From: Corynebacterium sp.
Lineage (GTDB): Bacteria; Actinomycetota; Actinomycetes; Mycobacteriales; Mycobacteriaceae
NCBI RefSeq assembly: GCF_030826625.1
Contig: NZ_JAPJNQ010000097.1
Location: forward strand, 1 to 7,035
Reading direction: 5' to 3'
Length of the DNA: 7,035 bases
Shown: positions 1-5,016 of the stretch, in pieces
How positions within the stretch are numbered: position 1 is the stretch's first letter
How the letters are laid out: every line of letters starts with the position of its first letter
The notes under the pieces: model-generated
Database searches by the model: none
What the model saw: the letters and a program-made list of their open reading frames with translations, nothing else
Told to the model about the DNA's origin: nothing
Made by a program: the position numbers and the translations under genes

Positions 1-774
1 GCGCAAGGTGTATACGGATTTGCCGTCGATGGTGATTTTCACTGGGTCAATGCCTGCTGCGGCCCATGCGGAAGAATCATAAGGATCGGCTGCTTCTGCC
101 TGGCGCTTGCGTTCTTCTTCGCGCTCGGCGCGTTCTTGTTCAGCTTTTTCTTGCGAAGACGCCAGGCGTTTTTCGGCATCCGCCAGGGTGTCTTTATCGA
201 CAGCAGAAAATTCCTCGGTGACATCGACGATGCGGACGCTGTTTGCCAAGTTGGATTCGATCTTTTCCCAGTTGGACAACACTGCGCGTCCTACAGAAGA
301 CCATTCGGAAAGGCCATGCTCACCCGAGTAGTGTTCAGCCCCGCGTTGCACATTGTTGAGCACCGAGTGGGTGGAGAAAAAGATCATGGTGTCATCATCG
401 GCACAGACGTTGCCGAGTGCTTTGGTGATGGAGAAGATTTTTCCTGCGGTTGCTACGGCTTCGTAGGAAGGGCGGTCAGCCAAGTAGTGCGGCAGGCCAA
501 TGAGATCGTAGTGATCGCGCTCTTCCGGGGTGGCGCGGTATTCTGGAAGCTCCGCGAAGTCCTCCCATTTCGGGTGGTCACGCAGGTCGTGCTTCGTGGT
601 GTTTTCCAAATAAACTAGCATTTCGGCAACAGTTGGGAAGACGAGGACGTTATCGTCGTCGCCAAGAAAAGCCTCCCATTGCGAGCCGTTTTCTTTCCAC
701 ATCGGCGCCCACAGGGTATAGAAATCACCGCTGTTGAGCGAAAGGGAAACCGGGATGATCGCGCGCTTAGTCAT
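1..774 (-). CDS. Hypothetical protein, N-terminal 258 residues, open at the window edge
   Basis: The minus-strand frame opens with ATG at 774-772 (MTKRAIIPVSLSL) and stays open for 258 codons to the left edge, so the C-terminus is missing. I do not recognise a characterised family. Residues 1-180 look like a soluble mixed alpha/beta domain rich in Trp and acidic residues (TLWAPMW, HPKWEDF, SNWEKI). Residues about 193-229 are highly charged (Lys/Arg/Glu/Ala) and probably form a coiled coil. After this comes a short segment with DPYDSSAWAAAGIDP. There is no signal peptide or membrane segment, which suggests a cytosolic protein. The start lies 41 nt beyond the NlpC/P60 stop on the same strand, so co-transcription is possible. 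No Shine-Dalgarno sequence precedes the ATG, but a -10-like TAAACT (788-783) sits 8 nt upstream, which would fit a leaderless transcript of its own. The reading frame is reliable; the function is unknown. Confidence 0.8.
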   Translation of the reverse strand, partial: MTKRAIIPVSLSLNSGDFYTLWAPMWKENGSQWEAFLGDDDNVLVFPTVAEMLVYLENTTKHDLRDHPKWEDFAELPEYRATPEERDHYDLIGLPHYLADRPSYEAVATAGKIFSITKALGNVCADDDTMIFFSTHSVLNNVQRGAEHYSGEHGLSEWSSVGRAVLSNWEKIESNLANSVRIVDVTEEFSAVDKDTLADAEKRLASSQEKAEQERAEREEERKRQAEAADPYDSSAWAAAGIDPVKITIDGKSVYTLR

Positions 775-815
775 GGGGACTAAGTTTAGCGAACCCAACT
801 ACCCAGTGTGCTGTT

Positions 816-1796
816 CTATGCGGTAGGTCTGTAGAAGCCATGGAAATTCATATCCAGGTTGTTGGTGCGCAGTGGAGATAAGGACACCGGGCTGCCAGCT
901 TCGATGAGTTCGCCATTGCCTGCATACATCGCGACGTGGCCATCCCAGACTGCCAGGTCGCCCTCGCGTAATTCGCTAGCAGAAACCTGCTGTCCCACGG
1001 CTTGTTCATGGGCCATGCGCGGAATGTCCAGCCCTGCTTGCCCCCATGCCCACTGGGTGAAACCAGAACAATCAAAACCGGATCCCGGTGTGGTCCCTCC
1101 CCACTGATAGGGCGTACCCAATTGACTGCGGGCTGCAGCCACGGCTTGCCGTCCGGCCTCGGCACCGGCGTCGGTGGAAGCAGCAACGGAATGGCTAGCC
1201 AACGCGATTTCCGGTTCTGCGCTTCCTGCGGTCGCTGCGGAGTCTGCTGCATGCTCCAGGTTTTCGGCTGCGGGAGCGGAAACTGAAGCTGGAGCAGTCG
1301 CTGCCGTGGGGCTGTTAGCAGCAACCGTGCTGGAATCTTCTAAAGAAAACGGCTGTGAAGCAATCGACAGTAGTTTGCTGGCCAATCCGGATAGTTGTTG
1401 ATCAAGCGCGTCAACGCTGCCGCGAGCTTGCGCGATGTGGGCTTCGGCGAGCCCTTTCAGCTGTGCTACAGCAGCGACGGTGCTGCCCGGTACAGGAGAA
1501 AGTGCCGAGAAAACCACCAGCCCTGCTTGGTGCACAAAAGATTGCCCAATGTTGACGAGCTCCGTGACCGTTGACTCTATCCCAGCCTGCGCTTCGCTGG
1601 TGATCTGTGCGATCTCGTGATTATGACCATCAATGGATGCAGCCGCAGATTGAATATCGTTGGCGTTGGCGTTGGCGCCACTGAGAGCTGCCAGTGCACC
1701 CGCGGCAGAAACATCCGGCATCGCAGGCACAGTGAAATTACCAAGGTGCGCAGGCTGAAGCGCACTAATGCGTTCGAGAGTTTCTACCAGGTTCAT
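816..1796 (-). CDS. NlpC/P60 (C40) peptidoglycan endopeptidase with helical N-terminal domain and no signal peptide
   Basis: This 326-aa protein has an NlpC/P60 domain at about residues 215-326. The catalytic cysteine is C243 in FDCSGF, the histidine is H287 in GHVAMY, and the third residue is probably E299 in GELIEAG, giving a Cys-His-Glu set as in mycobacterial RipA. Enzymes of this family cut D-Glu/meso-DAP peptide bonds in the cell wall. Residues 1-150 are Ala/Ser/Gln-rich and predicted helical, with a short hydrophobic stretch at about 91-100. Residues 155-210 are a low-complexity Ala/Ser/Thr/Pro linker. The N-terminus (MNLVETLERISALQ) has no basic-hydrophobic signal peptide, which is odd for an enzyme whose substrate lies outside the membrane. 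The ATG overlaps the stop of the preceding 125-aa gene in ATGA (1796-1793), and a GAGGTGA ribosome site (1807-1801) precedes it, so the two genes are translationally coupled. Domain identity is certain; the export route is not. Confidence 0.92.
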   Translation of the reverse strand: MNLVETLERISALQPAHLGNFTVPAMPDVSAAGALAALSGANANANDIQSAAASIDGHNHEIAQITSEAQAGIESTVTELVNIGQSFVHQAGLVVFSALSPVPGSTVAAVAQLKGLAEAHIAQARGSVDALDQQLSGLASKLLSIASQPFSLEDSSTVAANSPTAATAPASVSAPAAENLEHAADSAATAGSAEPEIALASHSVAASTDAGAEAGRQAVAAARSQLGTPYQWGGTTPGSGFDCSGFTQWAWGQAGLDIPRMAHEQAVGQQVSASELREGDLAVWDGHVAMYAGNGELIEAGSPVSLSPLRTNNLDMNFHGFYRPTA

Positions 1797-2170
1797 CGGC
1801 TCACCTCATCGCTGCCGGACGCATCAGAGGTACCCGGTGCACCGCCTGCCATGACGTCGTCAAGCGCACCCAAATCGCGGCCCGTCGTGGTTTCTACCAC
1901 GCCAGCATCGCGCACCATCCGAAAACCAGAATCAGCCGCATCTTGTAACCGGCGTGCCAACATTCGGGATTGTGCAGCGGTGGTTGAAGTAGCGCGTTCT
2001 AATGCAGCGAAAAAATCGTGCTGACCAGGAGAGACCTCGGTACGTGCGAAATCTGCTGACTGGCGGGCATACACGGCAGGAGGCGCAGGTTCGCGGATAT
2101 TGGCGGCGGCACGCTCAATATCCGTGGACAAAGCAGTGGCGTGGTCGAAGTCAAAAGCAAACGTCGTCAT
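1793..2170 (-). CDS. Small helix-rich protein coupled to the NlpC/P60 hydrolase; possible ESX-type partner
   Basis: This 125-aa protein begins MTTFAFDFDHATALSTD. Two long amphipathic helices are likely, at about residues 8-27 and 51-91, separated by a Pro-rich stretch (EPAPPAVY). The tail from about residue 105 is Gly/Ser/Asp-rich and looks disordered. There is no signal peptide, membrane segment or tryptophan, and no WXG motif. Its size, two-helix layout and position directly before a signal-less hydrolase resemble the EspC/WXG100-like partner proteins of type VII secretion, but that is inference from architecture only. It could instead be a cytosolic chaperone or regulator of the hydrolase. 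The stop overlaps the next ATG by 4 nt. No Shine-Dalgarno sequence precedes the ATG at 2170, so translation may be leaderless. The overlap and codon usage support a real gene. Confidence 0.8.
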   Translation of the reverse strand: MTTFAFDFDHATALSTDIERAAANIREPAPPAVYARQSADFARTEVSPGQHDFFAALERATSTTAAQSRMLARRLQDAADSGFRMVRDAGVVETTTGRDLGALDDVMAGGAPGTSDASGSDEVSR

Positions 2171-2190
2171 GGCCCATTAGACTGCACAAG

Positions 2191-2200
2191 CACCGCGGTG
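2191..2200. repeat. Perfect 10-bp palindrome CACCGCGGTG
   Basis: The sequence CACCGCGGTG is identical to its reverse complement. It lies 20 nt upstream of the minus-strand ATG at 2170, a good place for a repressor or activator site acting on the hydrolase operon. In GC-rich DNA a single 10-bp palindrome can also occur by chance, and no second copy was seen in the window. Confidence 0.4.
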
Positions 2201-2266
2201 GTTCCCGGCTAAGAAAAACCGGGTGTGAAAAACTGCGAAAACGCCGATGCCAGGCTAACGATGGCA

Positions 2267-2272
2267 TAGCAT
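2267..2272 (+). promoter_or_regulatory. Candidate -10 element of upp, implying a leaderless mRNA
   Basis: TAGCAT matches TANNNT and would place the transcription start about 7 nt downstream, at or next to the A of the upp ATG (2280). The only ribosome-site-like sequence, AGGA at 2273-2276, leaves just 3 nt to the start codon, which is too short for normal use. Leaderless genes are common in corynebacteria. No good -35 hexamer is seen. Confidence 0.4.
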
Positions 2273-2279
2273 AGGAACC

Positions 2280-2915
2280 ATGGATATCACCGTGGTAGAA
2301 CACCCCTTGGCCGCAGCGCGCTTGAGCTTGTTGCGTGATCAACGCAGCGACAACGCAGCGTTCCGTGCAGCACTGAAAGATCTCGGCTCCATGCTGGTTT
2401 ATGAAGCAGCGCGGAATTTGGATACTGACGAATTCAGCCTGACCACCCCGGTGGCAGAAACCACGGGCACCCGCTTGTCCAACCCACCAATTATTGTTCC
2501 CATCATTCGCGCCGGGCTGGGGATGGTTGACCCTGCGTTGGCAATGATCCCGGATGCACAGGTCGGATTCATCGGCATGGCACGCGACGAGACGACGCAC
2601 GAGCCGGTGCCTTATCTAGAAGCATTGCCGGATGATCTCAGCGACCGTACGGTTTTTCTTGTCGATCCGATGCTGGCCACCGGTGGTTCGTTGCTGCATT
2701 CGCTGCAGTTATTAGCAGACCGTGGCGCCCGCGATATCACCGCAGTATGTATCGTTTCGGCGCGACCGGGTGTGCAGGCGTTGGAAGAATCCGGTCTGCC
2801 CGTGCGTCTGGTGACAGCCACAATTGATCCGGAACTCAACGAAAACGCTTATATTGTTCCTGGTTTGGGTGACGCCGGAGATCGTCTTTACGGTCCGCGC
2901 AATATTGACTTCTGA
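2280..2915 (+). CDS. upp: Uracil phosphoribosyltransferase
   Basis: This 211-aa cytosolic enzyme joins uracil and PRPP to give UMP and pyrophosphate, the central step of pyrimidine salvage. The length is normal for bacterial Upp. The PRPP-binding signature VDPMLATGGS is at residues 128-137. The conserved IIRAGLGM is at 75-82, and the uracil-recognition segment YIVPGLGDAGDRLYG is at 191-205. The N-terminal HPL and LSLLRD pattern (residues 8-20) is also typical. The ATG at 2280 gives the expected N-terminus (MDITVVEHPL). No strong ribosome site precedes it, so it may be leaderless. It is divergent from the hydrolase operon and is followed by a separately promoted regulator gene after a 169-nt gap, so it is probably monocistronic. 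No clear terminator is seen after it. Confidence 0.97.
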   Translation: MDITVVEHPLAAARLSLLRDQRSDNAAFRAALKDLGSMLVYEAARNLDTDEFSLTTPVAETTGTRLSNPPIIVPIIRAGLGMVDPALAMIPDAQVGFIGMARDETTHEPVPYLEALPDDLSDRTVFLVDPMLATGGSLLHSLQLLADRGARDITAVCIVSARPGVQALEESGLPVRLVTATIDPELNENAYIVPGLGDAGDRLYGPRNIDF

Positions 2916-3003
2916 AGCTGTGCGAAAACCGTCCAGTGAGTCTTGCTGTGCGATTGCATCGCTACCGGCGATTCACGCCCAACCCATGTGTGCTAGACCA
3001 TAG

Positions 3004-3009
3004 TATGAT
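3004..3009 (+). promoter_or_regulatory. Candidate -10 element for the XRE regulator gene
   Basis: TATGAT is one base from TATAAT and fits TANNNT. It would start transcription at about 3015-3017, just at the left edge of the inverted repeat at 3017-3055. A protein bound there would cover the transcription start, as expected for autorepression. No recognisable -35 lies 16-18 bp upstream. Confidence 0.45.
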
Positions 3010-3016
3010 GGGCGCA

Positions 3017-3055
3017 ACATCATGCTCGATCATGCGACATCGTGCAGCATGATGT
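3017..3055. repeat. Inverted repeat with 10-bp-phased direct repeats upstream of the XRE gene (candidate operator)
   Basis: ACATCATGCT (3017-3026) and AGCATGATGT (3046-3055) are perfect 10-bp inverted arms with a 19-nt spacer. Overlaid on this, related heptamers recur every 10 bp: ATCATGC at 3019, ATCATGC at 3029, ATCGTGC at 3039 and ATGATGT at 3049. A period of 10 bp puts each copy on nearly the same face of the helix. The block ends 29 nt before the regulator ATG, inside its predicted leader. As RNA, the arms could also fold upstream of the ribosome site. Confidence 0.65.
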
Positions 3056-3073
3056 GGGGGAAATCGTCTCGGG

Positions 3074-3078
3074 GGAGG
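3074..3078 (+). promoter_or_regulatory. Ribosome binding site that sets the XRE start
   Basis: GGAGG is a strong Shine-Dalgarno match 6 nt before ATG 3085. It abuts ATG 3079 and lies downstream of the longer in-frame start at 3022. It therefore decides for the 148-residue form. Confidence 0.7.
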
Positions 3079-3084
3079 ATGCAC

Positions 3085-3531
3085 ATGGCGGAACTGCACC
3101 GCTGGTATTGGACGAGCTATGGCCATGCGCTGGCGAATAATCTGCGTGCCTTGCGCGAAATGCGGGGGCTTTCGCAAAATCGATTGGCACAATTATCAGG
3201 GCTATCGCGCAACGTGATTTCGAATTTAGAGCGCAATGAGTCAGGCAACAAGGCTGCTGATCCGCTGTTATCCACGGTGTACAAGCTGGCACAAATTCTC
3301 TACGTCCCTCCGGGGGTGTTGTTGCCGAACGCAGATGCAATCATGACGGGGCCGTGCCCGACGACGACCCCGCATCTGCGACGGTGTTGGCCTGTCGATG
3401 AGATTGATACCGCACGGTTTAGCCGGCTGTATCTTGCCCGTGCTGGCACTGATGAGTTACCGGAATTCGACGCCGTGCAAACTACTGCAAGCGAACAGAC
3501 CACCGCATCCTTAGAAATTCCTGATGCCTGA
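3085..3531 (+). CDS. XRE-family (Cro/CI-type HTH) transcriptional regulator
   Basis: This 148-aa DNA-binding protein has a helix-turn-helix domain of the HTH_3 type at about residues 17-79. The core pattern is LRALREMRGLSQNRLAQLSG, then SRNVISNLERNES, then VYKLAQILYVPPGVLLP. The first 12 residues are aromatic-rich (HRWYWTSYGHAL). The C-terminal 65 residues show no domain I recognise; they include two Cys (C91, C101) and an acidic, Thr-rich tail. The chosen start is ATG 3085, because GGAGG (3074-3078) lies 6 nt before it; an in-frame ATG at 3079 is too close to that site. The gene stands alone, with repeat blocks on both sides that share a GYRTGATGK word. This suggests autoregulation and control of the amidohydrolase gene. 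In C. glutamicum, as I recall it, an HTH gene occupies the same place after upp. Confidence 0.9.
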   Translation: MAELHRWYWTSYGHALANNLRALREMRGLSQNRLAQLSGLSRNVISNLERNESGNKAADPLLSTVYKLAQILYVPPGVLLPNADAIMTGPCPTTTPHLRRCWPVDEIDTARFSRLYLARAGTDELPEFDAVQTTASEQTTASLEIPDA

Positions 3532-3548
3532 GGAACTCCTGCCAGCGT

Positions 3549-3612
3549 GCCCGTGAATGAACTTGACGGCGAATAAGCGTGATGGCGAATAAGCGTGATG
3601 GTGATTACGGCG
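3549..3612. repeat. Four-unit, 16-bp-period direct repeat upstream of the amidohydrolase promoter
   Basis: The two central units, GACGGCGAATAAGCGT (3565-3580) and GATGGCGAATAAGCGT (3581-3596), match at 15 of 16 bases. Degenerate units flank them. The hexamer core recurs at exact 16-bp steps: GTGAAT at 3553, GCGAAT at 3569 and 3585, GTGATT at 3601. GCGTGATGG occurs twice across the unit junctions (3577-3585 and 3593-3601). The array covers the -35 region and runs up to the TATAAT at 3613, so it is probably a multi-site regulator binding region. It is non-coding, lying after the XRE stop. Confidence 0.65.
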
Positions 3613-3618
3613 TATAAT
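3613..3618 (+). promoter_or_regulatory. Consensus -10 (TATAAT) of the amidohydrolase promoter
   Basis: This is a perfect TATAAT in the gap between the XRE stop (3531) and the hydrolase start (3708). It predicts a transcription start near 3625 and an 80-nt leader. The hexamer 17 bp upstream (TAAGCG, 3590-3595) does not resemble TTGACA and lies inside the 16-bp repeat array. A perfect -10 without a -35, preceded by repeated sites, fits a regulator-dependent promoter. Confidence 0.6.
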
Positions 3619-3670
3619 TGCTGAGTAACCAAAAACCAGGTGGCCAACGAAAATTGCTAGCCGCAGAAGC

Positions 3671-3689
3671 TTGATAGCTCTTGATAGCT
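3671..3689. repeat. Short tandem repeat TTGATAGCT x2 in the amidohydrolase leader
   Basis: TTGATAGCT occurs at 3671-3679 and again at 3681-3689, a 10-bp period. It lies in the predicted untranslated leader just before the ribosome site. This may be a recent slippage duplication or a site in the leader; its function is unknown. Confidence 0.4.
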
Positions 3690-3707
3690 GAAGAAAGGAT
3701 CGGGTTG

Positions 3708-4898
3708 ATGAACATTGCCTCGTTCGTTGCTGAGTGGATCGAGCACCACCACGACGAGGTGATCGGTTGGCGCCGCCACATTCACCGCAACCCGGAGCTT
3801 TCGCACAAAGAGCACGCCACCACCGATTTCCTGTGCAAGGTTTTGGAAGATTACGGCCTGAGCCCGCACCGTTTTCCGGAAACCGGGTTGTACGTCGATA
3901 TTGGTGATGACCACGGCAAAGGCCGGATTGCTTTCCGGGCCGACATTGATGCGCTGCCAATCCAAGAGATCACCGATGCTGAATTTGCCTCCCAGATCGA
4001 CGGCGTTTCCCATTCCTGTGGGCACGATATCCACACCACCGTCGCACTGGGGTTGGCCTGCGCGTTAGGTCAACTGCTCCGGGCCTATCCGGGGGCGTTG
4101 AGCTTTGGTGTGCGTGTTATTTTCCAGCCCGCCGAGGAAGTCATGACCGGTGGTGCCGTTGACGTCATCGAATGGGGCGCGTTGCGTGGGGTTTCGGCGC
4201 TGTATGCGGTTCATGCTGAGCCGAAGTTGCGGGTGGGCCAAATCGGGATCCGCACCGGTGCGATCACCTCGGCCTCAGATGTCATCGAAATTGAGGTTTC
4301 CGGTACCGGCGGTCACACCTCCCGGCCACATTTAACCAGCGATGTGGTCTATGCGCTGGGCAAAGTGGTTACAGAATTACCTGCGGTGTTGTCTCGTCGG
4401 ATCGACCCGCGCACCGGTACCGTCGTGGTTTTTGGTGCTATCCACGCTGGCTTCGCCCCGAACGCGATCCCGGAACAAGGATCTGTGATGGGTACGCTGC
4501 GCACGGCAGATATCAGCGTGTGGCGCTGGTTGCGTCGTGAGCTTTCCGAGATTATCGGCGAGATCTTGGCTCCAACTGGCGTCAATTATGTGCTCACCCA
4601 TGATCAGGGCGTACCACCGGTTCTGAATGATGAAGTCGCTACCGCGATTTTGGCTGAGGCAGTCACTGATATTGATCCGCAAGCGGCGGTGCAGGCACCG
4701 CAATCGTCGGGAGGCGAAGATTTCTCTTGGTATCTCGAACACGTTCCGGGTTCAATGGCGCGTCTGGGCTGCTGGTCCGGTACCGGTGAGATGCAGGATT
4801 TACATCAGGGCAATTTTCATCCCGACGAGCGTGCGTTGACCGTCGGCATTCGCGTGTTTGGTGGGATTGTCGCGCGTTATGAAGAACAAGCGCGCTAA
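3708..4898 (+). CDS. M20D-family amidohydrolase (N-acyl amino acid / hippurate hydrolase type, AmiA/AmiB-like)
   Basis: This 396-aa metal-dependent amidohydrolase would cleave an amide bond in an N-acyl amino acid or related compound; the true substrate cannot be read from sequence. Likely metal ligands are C104 and H106 in SCGHDIHTT, E144 in FQPAEE, H169 in AVHAEP and H366 in DLHQGNF. E143 is the likely general base. Other M20D landmarks are WRRHIHRNPELS (21-32), FRADIDALP (76-84), GTGGHTSRPH (199-208, in the lid/dimerisation domain) and SSGGEDFSWYL (333-343). Length is normal and no signal peptide is seen, so it is cytosolic. The start is ATG 3708, with AGAAAGGA (3692-3699) 8 nt upstream; a TTG at 3681 would lack a ribosome site. 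It has its own TATAAT promoter behind a repeat array. From memory, related amiA/amiB genes lie near lpdA in both C. glutamicum and M. tuberculosis. Confidence 0.93.
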   Translation: MNIASFVAEWIEHHHDEVIGWRRHIHRNPELSHKEHATTDFLCKVLEDYGLSPHRFPETGLYVDIGDDHGKGRIAFRADIDALPIQEITDAEFASQIDGVSHSCGHDIHTTVALGLACALGQLLRAYPGALSFGVRVIFQPAEEVMTGGAVDVIEWGALRGVSALYAVHAEPKLRVGQIGIRTGAITSASDVIEIEVSGTGGHTSRPHLTSDVVYALGKVVTELPAVLSRRIDPRTGTVVVFGAIHAGFAPNAIPEQGSVMGTLRTADISVWRWLRRELSEIIGEILAPTGVNYVLTHDQGVPPVLNDEVATAILAEAVTDIDPQAAVQAPQSSGGEDFSWYLEHVPGSMARLGCWSGTGEMQDLHQGNFHPDERALTVGIRVFGGIVARYEEQAR

Positions 4899-5016
4899 CA
4901 TAGAGTTCAAGACTATAACCTGACTGATTTGAACATGACGGAATTAAACGCAGTAGCTTAACTGCGCTCTGCAGATTGATGCTGCAGGTATTTCGATGAG
5001 AGTGTAAGGAGCCCGC
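4899..5016 (+). promoter_or_regulatory. lpdA upstream region with two inverted repeats
   Basis: This is the 118-nt gap between the amidohydrolase stop and lpdA. GTTCAA (4905-4910) and TTGAAC (4929-4934) are 6-bp arms with an 18-nt spacer. CGCAGT (4949-4954) and ACTGCG (4961-4966) form a 6-bp stem with a 6-nt loop. TGCAG and CTGCA around 4970-4986 could form another small hairpin. TTGAAC with TAGCTT (4954-4959), spaced by 19 bp, is a weak promoter candidate. None of the stems is followed by a U-tract, so I see no terminator. Confidence 0.4.

Larger units (their letters stand above)
2171..2279. promoter_or_regulatory. Divergent intergenic region between the hydrolase operon and upp
   Basis: These 109 nt separate the divergently transcribed 125-aa gene and upp, so promoters for both directions should lie here. 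On the plus strand TAGCAT (2267-2272) fits the corynebacterial TANNNT -10 pattern and ends 7 nt before the upp ATG. On the minus strand TCTAAT (2181-2176) lies 5 nt before the other ATG and is a poorer fit. Neither has a convincing -35. A weak hairpin, CCCGG (2204-2208) with CCGGG (2219-2223) and a 10-nt loop, lacks a U-tract and is not called a terminator. Confidence 0.5.

Noticed and set aside
136..618. 160-aa plus-strand open frame
   Set aside because: It lies wholly opposite the better minus-strand frame at 1-774, has no ribosome site, and its translation shows no recognisable domain.
1793..2170. WXG100 (ESAT-6) protein call for the 125-aa gene
   Set aside because: The protein has no Trp, no WXG motif and no YxxxD/E tail. 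Only the two-helix architecture and the context are similar, so it is kept as inference and not named.
2204..2223. CCCGG/CCGGG hairpin in the divergent gap as a terminator
   Set aside because: Both flanking genes start here, so there is nothing to terminate; the stem is short and has no U-tract on the plus strand.
2151..2600. 149-aa minus-strand open frame over the start of upp
   Set aside because: It is a shadow of upp and of the intergenic region, without family resemblance or ribosome site.
2958..2972. ATCGC/GCGAT hairpin after upp as a terminator
   Set aside because: It has only a 5-bp stem with no following T-run, and lies 40 nt past the stop; it is too weak to call.
3022..3084. Longer N-terminus for the XRE regulator from ATG 3022
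   Set aside because: It would run through the inverted/phased repeat and past the strong GGAGG. The extra residues are not part of the HTH domain, and ATG 3085 has ideal spacing.
3681..3707. Upstream TTG start for the amidohydrolase
   Set aside because: There is no ribosome site before it, and it would place the strong AGAAAGGA inside the coding region; ATG 3708 is better.
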